DNA of 31,875 bases from Loktanella sp. UBA3435 (GTDB taxonomy: Bacteria; Pseudomonadota; Alphaproteobacteria; Rhodobacterales; Rhodobacteraceae): positions 1-31,875 of the forward strand of contig DFSO01000078.1 in the NCBI GenBank assembly GCA_002378665.1. Reading direction: 5' to 3'. The notes below the pieces were generated by a model. It saw nothing but the letters and a program-made list of their open reading frames with translations. It did no database searches and had not been told where the DNA came from. Positions 23,400-31,531 of this stretch are shown piece by piece. Within the stretch, counting starts at the first letter, position 1, and every line of letters begins with the position of its first letter. The translations under genes were made by a program, and so were the position numbers.

Positions 23400-25099
23400 C
23401 AGGCCAGCAAATCGTCAACAGTGATCGCCATCAGGTCGGCCCCACCTTCGCGGACATGGGCCAAAAGGCTCGCATGTTCTGGCAACAGGCGCTTGATATA
23501 GAGCGTGGCAAGGCGCAAGCGACCCGCGTCACCTGCCATAGCGGCTGCCAAATGCGCATGACCACCCAAGACCCGCGCAAAGGCACGTAGATAAGGCACG
23601 GAGCCTGCAAAGCGGTCGGTCATGTCTTGCTCAACCAGCCACTCTGTCGTCTCGCGCAGGGTTTCGGCTGCATTCCAAACCGCTTTTGCGAGCTCAGGCA
23701 GGCTGGCTTTCGCCACGTCCGCATTTGCTTCGATTTCATCAAGAATGGCAAAGGCAGCTTCGCCACCATCCATCATCTTCCGCGCCACAAGGTCCATCGC
23801 TTGGATGCCGTTGGTGCCCTCGTAAATCGCGGTCACGCGTACGTCGCGGCTAAACTGCGCAGCACCTGTTTCTTCGATAAAGCCCATGCCGCCATGCACT
23901 TGCACGCCCATGCCTGCCACGTCGATCCCAACGTCGGTCCCAAATGCCTTGCCAATCGGCGTGAGGAACGCAGCGCGGGATTTCCATGCGTCGTCACCTG
24001 TGGCCGAGGCCATATCAATCGCCACTGCATTCATCAAAGCAATGGTGCGGGCGGCAAAAACGTCCGCTTTCATGGTGGCTAGCATACGGCGCACGTCGGC
24101 GTGTTCAATAATCGCGCCAGAGCCGCCAGCCTTACCCTGCTTGCGGTCCATCGCGTAGGACAGCGCGTGTTGATACGCGCCCTCAGCCGCACCTAAACCC
24201 TGCACGCCAACACCCAAACGGGCGTTATTCATCATCGTGAACATGGCGGCCATCCCGCCATTCTCTGCGCCAACGAGCCAGCCTTTGGCACCTGAATATT
24301 CCATGACGGCGGTAGGTGATCCATGCAGGCCCATCTTATGCTCTAACGACACAACCCGCAGGTCGTTATGCTTGCCCACCGTGCCATCGTCGTTCGGCAT
24401 CAATTTGGGGACCATAAAGAGGCTGATCCCTTTGGTTCCCTCAACGCCGTCGGGCAAACGCGCCAGCACGAGGTGGCAGACGTTTTCAGTAAAATCATTG
24501 TCGGCCCAACTGATGTAAATTTTTTGACCCGTGATCGCGTAGGACCCATCACCATTCGGCTCGGCCTTCGTGCGCAAGGCACCCACATCCGATCCCGCTT
24601 GTGGTTCGGTTAGGTTCATCGTGCCGCACCATTCGCCGGAAATCAGCTTTGGCAGATACAGCGCCTTGATCTCGTCAGAGGCGTGATGCTCCAGCGCTTC
24701 GATTTGGCCTTGGGACATCAGCGGGTTGAGTTGTAGCGCCAGACAGGCCGAGGACATCATCTCGTTGACCGTTGTGGTTAGGGTCATCGGCAGGCCCATA
24801 CCGCCAACCTCAGGGCTGGCCGACATGCCGATCCAGCCACCTTCGGCGATGGCCTTATAGCCTTCGGCATAACCGGGGGAGGTGCGGACTTTGCCGTTTT
24901 CCAAATGCGCGGGGTGCAGGTCGCCGCTGCGATTGAGCGGGGCAAGGATAGCCTCACACATTTTCGCCGCTTCCGTCAGGATTGCGTCGGCCATATCTGG
25001 CGTGGCTTCGCTATATTTCTCGGTGGCCGTGACTTGGGTAAAGCCAACGATATTCTCCATCAAAAAGCGGTAGTCGTTTACCGGCGCGCGATATGGCAT
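23399..25099 (-). CDS. Acyl-CoA dehydrogenase with C-terminal extension, DmdC-like
   Basis: A 566-aa FAD enzyme of the long acyl-CoA dehydrogenase class that includes 3-methylmercaptopropionyl-CoA dehydrogenase (DmdC) of the DMSP demethylation pathway. Visible are MPYRAPVNDYRFLM at the N-terminus, MNLTEPQAGSDVGAL, ISLFMVPK, HGSPTAVMEYSGAKGWLVG, IYEGTNGIQAMDL and a C-terminal helical extension. The start at 25099 has GGAG 8 nt before it; an in-frame ATG at 25171 lacks support. Roseobacters carry several DmdC paralogues, and none of the other dmd genes is here, so the substrate is open. It is cotranscribed with an MBL hydrolase. Confidence 0.88.
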   Translation of the reverse strand: MPYRAPVNDYRFLMENIVGFTQVTATEKYSEATPDMADAILTEAAKMCEAILAPLNRSGDLHPAHLENGKVRTSPGYAEGYKAIAEGGWIGMSASPEVGGMGLPMTLTTTVNEMMSSACLALQLNPLMSQGQIEALEHHASDEIKALYLPKLISGEWCGTMNLTEPQAGSDVGALRTKAEPNGDGSYAITGQKIYISWADNDFTENVCHLVLARLPDGVEGTKGISLFMVPKLMPNDDGTVGKHNDLRVVSLEHKMGLHGSPTAVMEYSGAKGWLVGAENGGMAAMFTMMNNARLGVGVQGLGAAEGAYQHALSYAMDRKQGKAGGSGAIIEHADVRRMLATMKADVFAARTIALMNAVAIDMASATGDDAWKSRAAFLTPIGKAFGTDVGIDVAGMGVQVHGGMGFIEETGAAQFSRDVRVTAIYEGTNGIQAMDLVARKMMDGGEAAFAILDEIEANADVAKASLPELAKAVWNAAETLRETTEWLVEQDMTDRFAGSVPYLRAFARVLGGHAHLAAAMAGDAGRLRLATLYIKRLLPEHASLLAHVREGGADLMAITVDDLLA

Positions 25100-25212
25100 T
25101 TTGGTCTCCAATTGATGGGTCACTTGGCAAAAGGTAGTCGCACAAGTATGCAATGTAAATTCTTGCACCAAGGTACCGTAGCACAGCGGCCCTTCAACAG
25201 AAACGCCACGTC

Positions 25213-26166
25213 ATGAGTAAAACTGAAACAGTCATTTTGAAGCCAGATACCAATGGCATAGCTCAAGCGGCTTTGGTTCTTGGGCGCGGTGGGCTTGCAG
25301 CTTTCCCAACCGAGACGGTTTATGGGCTGGGGGCTGATGCACGCAATGATACGGCAGTGGCAGGGATTTACGCAGCGAAGGGTCGGCCAAGTTTCAACCC
25401 GCTGATCGTGCATCTGGCGGATGTCGCAGCGGTGCACAGTTATTGCGAGATGAACGATGTGGCAGACCGACTGGCCGCCGCATTCTGGCCCGGCGCCTTG
25501 ACGCTTGTGCTGCCATTACGGGCTGATGCAGGGATTTCAAAGCTGGTGACGGCAGGGCTTTCGACCCTTGCGGTTCGCGTGCCCGATCATGCTTTGGCGC
25601 AAAGTTTGCTTGCCGCATTTGACGGCCCCGTTGCCGCGCCCTCTGCCAACCCATCAGGGCGGATTAGCCCAACCACGGCCGCGCATGTGATCGCTGGCCT
25701 GTCAGGGGAAATCGATGCAATCGTTGATGGCGGCACCTGCACCGTTGGCGTTGAATCGACTATTGTCGATTGTAGCGGTGCCGAGCCGGTGATCTTGCGG
25801 GCAGGGGGTATTCCGGCAGAGGCCTTGGAGGCTTGCCTTGGTATGCCGCTCGCCACGCCAAGCGACCCCGCAACGCCAACGTCACCCGGACAACTGCTGT
25901 CACATTATGCGCCACAGGGTAGCGTGCGTTTAAACGCACGGCACTTTGACCGCCACGAAACAGGGTTAGGGTTTGGGGCTGTTGATGCATCCCTCAACTT
26001 GTCGCCATCGGGCGATTTGGTCGAGGCAGCGGCGAACCTATTTGCGATGCTGCACCAGCTTGACGCGATGGGGGCGACGGCGATTGCAGTCTCGCCGATC
26101 CCAGATCGGGGCTTGGGCCGCGCGATCAATGACCGCCTCAAACGGGCCGCAGCCCCCCGCGATTAA
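25213..26166 (+). CDS. tsaC: L-threonylcarbamoyladenylate synthase, Sua5 type
   Basis: A 317-aa enzyme making threonylcarbamoyl-AMP for the t6A37 modification of tRNAs that read ANN codons. The YrdC domain has AAFPTETVYGLGADA (about 34-48), KGRPSFNPLIVHL and SANPSGRISPT. A C-terminal Sua5 domain begins around SPGQLLSHYAP (about residue 226), making it Sua5 rather than short TsaC. It is divergent from the acyl-CoA dehydrogenase gene by 113 nt. Its stop overlaps the convergent coiled-coil gene (TTAA). Confidence 0.94.
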   Translation: MSKTETVILKPDTNGIAQAALVLGRGGLAAFPTETVYGLGADARNDTAVAGIYAAKGRPSFNPLIVHLADVAAVHSYCEMNDVADRLAAAFWPGALTLVLPLRADAGISKLVTAGLSTLAVRVPDHALAQSLLAAFDGPVAAPSANPSGRISPTTAAHVIAGLSGEIDAIVDGGTCTVGVESTIVDCSGAEPVILRAGGIPAEALEACLGMPLATPSDPATPTSPGQLLSHYAPQGSVRLNARHFDRHETGLGFGAVDASLNLSPSGDLVEAAANLFAMLHQLDAMGATAIAVSPIPDRGLGRAINDRLKRAAAPRD

Positions 26167-26489
26167 GCGAGGTTCTGGCGCTCGATATAGCTGCGTAATT
26201 CTTCGGCTTCTTGACGGGCTTCGCGCAAACCGTCCATGGCCGCGCGCAGTTCCGCTTCTGTTTGGGACAACTGGTTGGTGATCTCGGCCTCACGCTGTTG
26301 CAGATACGTGATCGCCTGATCGCGGGTCTCTTCTGCTTCGTGCAAAGCCTGCGCCATCTTGTCCAACTCGCCAATTTCGGCCTTGGTCACGCGGTTAAAC
26401 CGGTTGACCAGGCAGCTGGAAAACCACCCCAATGCGAATGCAACGAACAAGATAATTGCGGTCGCGATGATAAATTCTGTTCTGTTCAA
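26163..26489 (-). CDS. Single-span membrane protein with cytoplasmic coiled coil
   Basis: A 108-aa protein with one N-terminal membrane helix (residues about 6-28, IIATAIILFVAFALGWFSSC) and then a continuous heptad-rich coiled coil (about 36-105) rich in E, Q and R. It starts with TTG, 15 nt after the stop of the OmpA-family gene, with a weak GGA upstream; no other start keeps the membrane helix. It is reminiscent of small envelope or cell-division scaffolding proteins, but no family is assigned. Cotranscription with the OmpA-family gene suggests a shared envelope role. Confidence 0.75.
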   Translation of the reverse strand: MNRTEFIIATAIILFVAFALGWFSSCLVNRFNRVTKAEIGELDKMAQALHEAEETRDQAITYLQQREAEITNQLSQTEAELRAAMDGLREARQEAEELRSYIERQNLA

Positions 26490-26504
26490 GGTCTGGTTCC
26501 GTTC

Positions 26505-28376
26505 TTATTCACTGGGCGTTTCTTCAACGGCTTCCAAGGTTGTCGGTTCTTCTGCTGTAGCTTCAGGTACAATCAGCTTGAATTCAATGCGGCGGTTCGC
26601 TTCGCGGCCATCTTCGGTGTCGTTCGTGGCAATTGGGTCCGCTTCGCCGTAACCCACCGCTTCAAACGTATTGACGGGGACACGGCGTACACGCAAGGCA
26701 TCGAGCACGGCCGTCGCACGCTGCTGGCTCAACTGTTGGTTCATGTCTTCGCCACCTTGGCTATCGGTATAGCCCGCAATCTGGATGCGCAGGTTAGAGC
26801 ATTTCTTGAGGATGTCGGCGATGTCATCGACAACAGGTTGGGTATCAACCGTGATCGATGCCGAGCCGGGATCAAACAAGATTTTACGGTCCTTGGTTAC
26901 CGAGCCGATCTGTGCGACGCATTCTTCTGGTGTTGGTAGCCCTGCGATTGGGTCAAGCTCTTTGACGTAAGTAACGTCGATGTCAAATTCCGCAGACTGC
27001 CCAAGTTTTTCAATCAGCAAGCCGGTGATGTCGGCTTGGGCTGTCGGGATGCCAGTGTTGCCTTTGATGGTCACAAGATCGGGCTCAACCACAACAGACC
27101 CATTCGACAGCTTCGACAAAGCATCAATGCTGGCCAAAACACGCACTGGCCAGCCATTGGGAAGACCTTCAACAACGCGCGTTCCCATGGTCACTTTGGA
27201 CTGTCCAAACTTTGCCATGGCATAGTTTTCGGCAGTAACGTTTACAAGATCGTCAGGCACGCGACCGCGAAGTTGAACGGCACCCTCTGGGCCCAATGTC
27301 GCTGAAAACTGGGGAGGTCCAACGGCACCAGCCTGTGGCGCAGTCGGAAGTTCGGCGGCCAAAGCAAAAACATCTGGAAGCGCGTTCTCAAGTTCTCCGA
27401 CAACGGTATCAAACGTGACTTGATCGGTTCCTTCCAGCGCGGAGAGCGAAATGTCCGTGTCCGAAATCGTAAAGGTTCCGCCGCCCAATGCTTCAACCGC
27501 ATTGATCGATTTCACGACGGCGGCTGACCATGTCCGTGATGGAACGCCCAAGGCCTGCACGCAGTTGCTTTTGCCCACAAAGCCAACCGCGATCGCGGCT
27601 GCGACGATGGCGCCTTCCGCTTGGGGACTATCAGCAGCGCAGGCATCAAAACGCACGCCTTCCGCGTCTTTCGTAAAGCGGATTGTGTAGGGTGAAATGA
27701 CCGGACGCGGTGCAGAAATTGTCACTCCGATACGCACCCCTTCAGGCTTGTTGCGTGCAAGAGACGTTTCAAGGCGCGACTTTTCGGCGGCACTATCCGA
27801 GATCGCATTCACGGTCACACGGTCCGCTTTTACCGAAATCTTTGAGCGCGGCAAAATTTCCAAAGCACGTAGTGCATAGTTCATCGCAGGGCGCCATGTG
27901 TCAGGCATCGGGTAGTCCGCAGTCTCCAAAAGATCGGTCACCGGTTGCCCTTTCGCGAGCGACGTAATGCGCGCGGCCAAAGCCTCGCGATCTGTCGCCG
28001 TCGGGATCAAACCAATAAGCGAAACTCCGCTGTCATTGCGCAGGATTTCGACAACAAAATCGGGGGCTGCGAAGTTTGCCGATTCGGCAACGCCCATGTT
28101 GTCGATGACGCGGCTTGCATCCACGATGCTGCCTGCGGCCGAAATCGCGCGGAAACGTGTGGCCTCTGTTGGTGCTTGCCCTTCGAGGATCACCTGAAGG
28201 CCGTCACCAAGGACAGAAGTCCAATCATAGCCCCGATCTATAAGGGTTTCGCGCACAGAAACGACGGAGCGGTCTTCAACAACAGCAACTGTTGCTTTGG
28301 CTGCAAAAACCGAGACAAGCGCCGCAAAGACGAAAACACCGATACGAAGAAAAAGGGCGGAAAGACGCATGGGCAT
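26505..28376 (-). CDS. OmpA-family protein with BON-like N-terminal repeats
   Basis: A 623-aa envelope protein. An N-terminal hydrophobic segment (residues about 10-28) is a signal or anchor. A BON-like unit is seen around TLIDRGYDWTSVLGDGLQV (residues about 44-62), followed by several alpha/beta repeats. The C-terminal OmpA domain (about 497-600) has FDPGSASI, AGYTDSQGGEDMNQQLSQQR (peptidoglycan-binding), GYGEADP and NRRIEFKL. It ends in an acidic tail. It probably tethers the envelope to murein. Start may be 28376 or the second ATG, 28370, better spaced from GGA. The gene next downstream is the coiled-coil protein. Confidence 0.87.
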   Translation of the reverse strand: MPMRLSALFLRIGVFVFAALVSVFAAKATVAVVEDRSVVSVRETLIDRGYDWTSVLGDGLQVILEGQAPTEATRFRAISAAGSIVDASRVIDNMGVAESANFAAPDFVVEILRNDSGVSLIGLIPTATDREALAARITSLAKGQPVTDLLETADYPMPDTWRPAMNYALRALEILPRSKISVKADRVTVNAISDSAAEKSRLETSLARNKPEGVRIGVTISAPRPVISPYTIRFTKDAEGVRFDACAADSPQAEGAIVAAAIAVGFVGKSNCVQALGVPSRTWSAAVVKSINAVEALGGGTFTISDTDISLSALEGTDQVTFDTVVGELENALPDVFALAAELPTAPQAGAVGPPQFSATLGPEGAVQLRGRVPDDLVNVTAENYAMAKFGQSKVTMGTRVVEGLPNGWPVRVLASIDALSKLSNGSVVVEPDLVTIKGNTGIPTAQADITGLLIEKLGQSAEFDIDVTYVKELDPIAGLPTPEECVAQIGSVTKDRKILFDPGSASITVDTQPVVDDIADILKKCSNLRIQIAGYTDSQGGEDMNQQLSQQRATAVLDALRVRRVPVNTFEAVGYGEADPIATNDTEDGREANRRIEFKLIVPEATAEEPTTLEAVEETPSE

Positions 28377-28432
28377 CCGATCAACATTAACAATTCAATT
28401 CACTGAATAGGCTGGGAAAGCCTAAGGTTCAA

Positions 28433-29389
28433 TCAAAGGAACATGGCTAAGGCAAAAAATGGCAGAGGAAGCAGCCCCGCATTGCGGTTGGACCTGAATA
28501 TCCGCATTAATTTGTCGCTGTCATGAGGGTCGAATTGGGTCAATTGCCACGTCAGGTGCCAACCAAGCGCCCATGGCCCGACAAGAGCCGTCACCAAGGA
28601 CAAAATCGAGCGGTCCTGACAGGCGAGGATGACAGCCAAGCCCAGCATCAAGACTGTGCCCGCCAGAAAACCACGCAGCCACATTGGGGTTTTATCTCCA
28701 AAAAGCCTTGCCGTGGATTTGACGCCAATCAGCGCGTCATCTTCTGCATCTTGGTGTGCATAAATCGTATCGTAGAATAGGGTCCAGCTGATCCCTGCGG
28801 CGTAGATCACAACAGGCGTCCAACTCATCGTGCCGCTATGGGCTGCCCAAATCAGCAAGGCCCCCCAGTTAAACGCGACCCCAAGGAAAACCTGAGGCCA
28901 CCACGTGAACCGTTTGGCAAAGGGATAGACCAGCACGGGCACAATCGCGAGAAAGCCCAAGGCGATGGCAAGGGCGGGGAAGGTGAGCAGGATTAAGAGC
29001 GAGGCACCAGCCTGCGCACACATCCAAATCACAGCACCTCGCACCGAAACTTTGCCCGATGGAATTGGCCGCGAACGTGTCCGCGCGACCTGCGCATCAA
29101 TCTCGCGATCCGTGATGTCATTCCACGTACAGCCGGCGCCGCGCATCAAAAACGCGCCAATGCCTGCGCCAATCACGATCCACAGATCAAAGGCGCTCAT
29201 GCTCCCATCGGCTAATATCGTCAGCGCCAGTCCCCAAAGACACGGCAGATAAAGCAGCCACGTTCCAATAGGCCTGTCTGCCCTCGACAGCCGCAAATAG
29301 GGGCGCGCGGCCGCAGGTGCTGCGGTATCAACCCAATTTCCTGCACTATCTGCGACAACACCCTCTGGCATCTGGTCCTTGGCGGTCAT
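28433..29389 (-). CDS. ubiA: 4-hydroxybenzoate polyprenyltransferase UbiA
   Basis: A 318-aa integral membrane prenyltransferase of ubiquinone synthesis. The first prenyl-diphosphate/Mg motif NDITDREID (residues 90-98) with RTRSRP (103-108) and the second, DAEDD in YAHQDAEDDALIG, are intact, with about eight spans. The start at 29389 is chosen because the plus-strand rsmE frame begins immediately opposite; a start at 29452 would lie inside rsmE. It is the first gene left of a divergent junction of 0-12 nt. Confidence 0.94.
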   Translation of the reverse strand: MTAKDQMPEGVVADSAGNWVDTAAPAAARPYLRLSRADRPIGTWLLYLPCLWGLALTILADGSMSAFDLWIVIGAGIGAFLMRGAGCTWNDITDREIDAQVARTRSRPIPSGKVSVRGAVIWMCAQAGASLLILLTFPALAIALGFLAIVPVLVYPFAKRFTWWPQVFLGVAFNWGALLIWAAHSGTMSWTPVVIYAAGISWTLFYDTIYAHQDAEDDALIGVKSTARLFGDKTPMWLRGFLAGTVLMLGLAVILACQDRSILSLVTALVGPWALGWHLTWQLTQFDPHDSDKLMRIFRSNRNAGLLPLPFFALAMFL

Positions 29390-29401
29390 ATGTTCGCTTT
29401 C

Positions 29402-30127
29402 ATGGCATCTAAAGTTAGACTTTTTGTAGAGCACCCATTGGGGGGAGGGCAATCGGTTCCGTTAACGCGGGATCAGGCGCATTACCTCTTTGGCGTCATG
29501 CGTATGGCTGAGGGGACGGTTTTGTCTCTCATAAATGGCCGCGATGGCGAATGGGACGCAACCGTGGTAGACGCTGGCAAGAAAGGCGGGCTGTTGGTGT
29601 GCGATGCGCAAACCAAGCCGCTGCAAATGCCCCCCGACGTCTGGCTGATGTTCGCGCCTATCCGCAAAGAACGCACAGCGTTTATCGTCGAGAAAGCCAC
29701 CGAGCTTGGTGCCGCGCGGATTATGCCCGTGCAAACCGCCTACACCAATAACGCCGACCGCATCCGCATCGATAAACTCCGCGCCCATGCGCTAGAGGCG
29801 ACAGAGCAATGCGGCGGGACATATGTGCCAGAGGTGACGGACCTAGAGAAGCTCTCAAAAGTTCTGACCTCTTGGGATCCGACCCGCAAAATCATGTTCT
29901 GCGATGAAACCTTGCTGGGCGAGGCCTCTGCGCTGACCCAAACCGACGGCGGCCCTTGGGCAATTCTCATCGGTCCCGAAGGTGGATTCTCTGATAAAGA
30001 ACGCGGTCAGCTGCGCGCTTTGCCTTACGCGCACCCCGTCAGCCTCGGCCCCCGCATCCTGCGTGCAGACACCGCCGCCGTTGCTGCCCTCACCTTGTGG
30101 CAAAACGCGTTAGGCGATTGGTCGTGA
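29402..30127 (+). CDS. rsmE: 16S rRNA (uracil1498-N3)-methyltransferase RsmE
   Basis: A 241-aa SPOUT-class methyltransferase acting on 16S rRNA U1498 with S-adenosylmethionine. The SPOUT knot motif IGPEGGFSDKE is present (about residues 184-194), followed by LGPRILRADTAAVAAL. The start at 29402 (MASKVRLFV) fits relatives; ATG 29390 adds four residues. It overlaps the GNAT gene by GTGA. Neighbourhood ubiA-rsmE-gshA is common in Rhodobacterales. Confidence 0.94.
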   Translation: MASKVRLFVEHPLGGGQSVPLTRDQAHYLFGVMRMAEGTVLSLINGRDGEWDATVVDAGKKGGLLVCDAQTKPLQMPPDVWLMFAPIRKERTAFIVEKATELGAARIMPVQTAYTNNADRIRIDKLRAHALEATEQCGGTYVPEVTDLEKLSKVLTSWDPTRKIMFCDETLLGEASALTQTDGGPWAILIGPEGGFSDKERGQLRALPYAHPVSLGPRILRADTAAVAALTLWQNALGDWS

Positions 30128-30960
30128 TCAGGGCTACGCCTGCTGACCGCGACGCGATTATGGCGTTTCTGATGACGCGACCGACAGTCGCGATGTTTCC
30201 GATCACCAACCTGCGCGATCATGGCATGGAAGGCGGGCATCCGAAGGCGATGCGCTTTTGGATGGCACAAGACGGCGGACAAATCACCGATGTTTTGGGT
30301 ATCAGCGATAGCGGCGTCGTCTTGCCAGTATTTTCAACCAATCAGCCCCGCGACATCCGCGCAGCACTGCAAAGTTGCGATATCACAGGTATCATCGGAC
30401 AAGGGGCCCCCGTGTCTGAGGTCAAAGCGGCTCTTGAGCTACCTGACGGCACGTTGAACCGCGTAGAGCCTCATTTTGAATTGGCTTTAGAGCGCTTGAA
30501 AATGCCCAACACGACAGGGCTTTCCATCGTCCCAGTCGCGGCGGTCCCGCGCGAGGAAATGATTGTCTGGCGCAGGCAATACGGCATCGATGCCCTTGAT
30601 TTGGAGCCTTCGGAATCGGGTATTCAGGCCATTGACGCAGTTGATCGTATGATCGCACGCAATACACATCGGGTACTTCTGGCTGACGGCGCACCCGTTG
30701 CAGTGACAGGTTTCAACGCGATTCTCCCCGAGGCCGTCATGATCGGTGGCGTCTATACCCCTAAATATTTGCGTGGTCGGGGTTTTGCGCGGGCGGCTCT
30801 CGCCTTACATCTTGCAGAGGCCCGTAGCAAAGGCGTCAAGCGCGCCGTGCTGTCTGCGGCCAATGCCATAGCAGCCAAGACCTATACCGCTATCGGGTTC
30901 CAGCAAATCGGAGACTTTATGATCGTCCTGTACGACACGCCGCAGACCTCAAATGTCTAG
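30124..30960 (+). CDS. GNAT-family acetyltransferase with N-terminal extension
   Basis: A 278-aa protein whose C-terminal half (about residues 150-270) is a GNAT domain with VYTPKYLRGRGFARAALALH (acetyl-CoA loop) and KTYTAIGFQQIGDF. The N-terminal half is a second alpha/beta unit that may be a degenerate GNAT. The start is GTG 30124, overlapping the rsmE stop by 4 nt (GTGA), preferred over an ATG 27 nt upstream inside rsmE. Its substrate is unknown. Confidence 0.83.
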   Translation: MIRATPADRDAIMAFLMTRPTVAMFPITNLRDHGMEGGHPKAMRFWMAQDGGQITDVLGISDSGVVLPVFSTNQPRDIRAALQSCDITGIIGQGAPVSEVKAALELPDGTLNRVEPHFELALERLKMPNTTGLSIVPVAAVPREEMIVWRRQYGIDALDLEPSESGIQAIDAVDRMIARNTHRVLLADGAPVAVTGFNAILPEAVMIGGVYTPKYLRGRGFARAALALHLAEARSKGVKRAVLSAANAIAAKTYTAIGFQQIGDFMIVLYDTPQTSNV

Positions 30961-31471
30961 CTTCATGCGCCCAGAAGCCCGCGCCGCCCTCTGGCGTTGG
31001 CGCGAGGTGCTCTATGCGGGGCTGGTTGCCGCGTTTGGCCTTTGGTGGGCGTGGGGCGGCTTGGGGATCGTGAAATGGATCGGCTTTATTCTGATCGCAC
31101 TCGCCCTCATCCTCGCCATCGCAGGTATCCAGCGCGGACGGTTTCGCCAAGCAGGCAAGGGGCCGGGAATCGTGCAAGTGGCCGAACGCAGGCTTGCCTA
31201 TATGGGGCCGCTTGAGGGTGGGGCGATGGATATCGCTGACCTCACGCGGCTTGACCTTGATCCATCCAGCTACCCCGCGCCAAGTTGGGTGCTGACGGGC
31301 ATGGGCGGTCAAATCCTCACGATCCCGATCAACGCAGAAGGGGCTGATGCGCTTTTTGATCTGTTCGGCAGTCTTGACGGGATTGAAACAGAGGCCATGT
31401 TAGCAGTTCTGACCCGTAAACCTGATCACAAGGTCGAGGTTTGGACAAAAACACGACCCCTGCTGCATTGA
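30953..31471 (+). CDS. Membrane protein of unknown function
   Basis: A 172-aa protein with two N-terminal membrane spans (about residues 20-37 and 40-60) and a soluble C-terminal domain of about 100 residues containing RLAYMGPLEGGAMDIADLTR and WVLTGMGGQILTIPI. It overlaps the GNAT gene by 8 nt. The pattern is typical of a conserved roseobacter protein located between rsmE and gshA; the function is unknown. A second ATG at 30965 is an alternative start. Confidence 0.8.
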   Translation: MSSFMRPEARAALWRWREVLYAGLVAAFGLWWAWGGLGIVKWIGFILIALALILAIAGIQRGRFRQAGKGPGIVQVAERRLAYMGPLEGGAMDIADLTRLDLDPSSYPAPSWVLTGMGGQILTIPINAEGADALFDLFGSLDGIETEAMLAVLTRKPDHKVEVWTKTRPLLH

Positions 31472-31531
31472 CACCGCCGCCCTTTGGCTGCACCGATAAT
31501 CCTTATTCATTCTCAAGACGGAGCCTCCACC

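Noticed and set aside
22761..23501. A 246-codon plus-strand frame opposite the MBL hydrolase gene
   Set aside because: It is a shadow of the MBL and dehydrogenase genes, with no family features.
26211..26939. A 242-codon plus-strand frame opposite the OmpA-family gene
   Set aside because: Antisense shadow across two well-supported genes, with no start signal.
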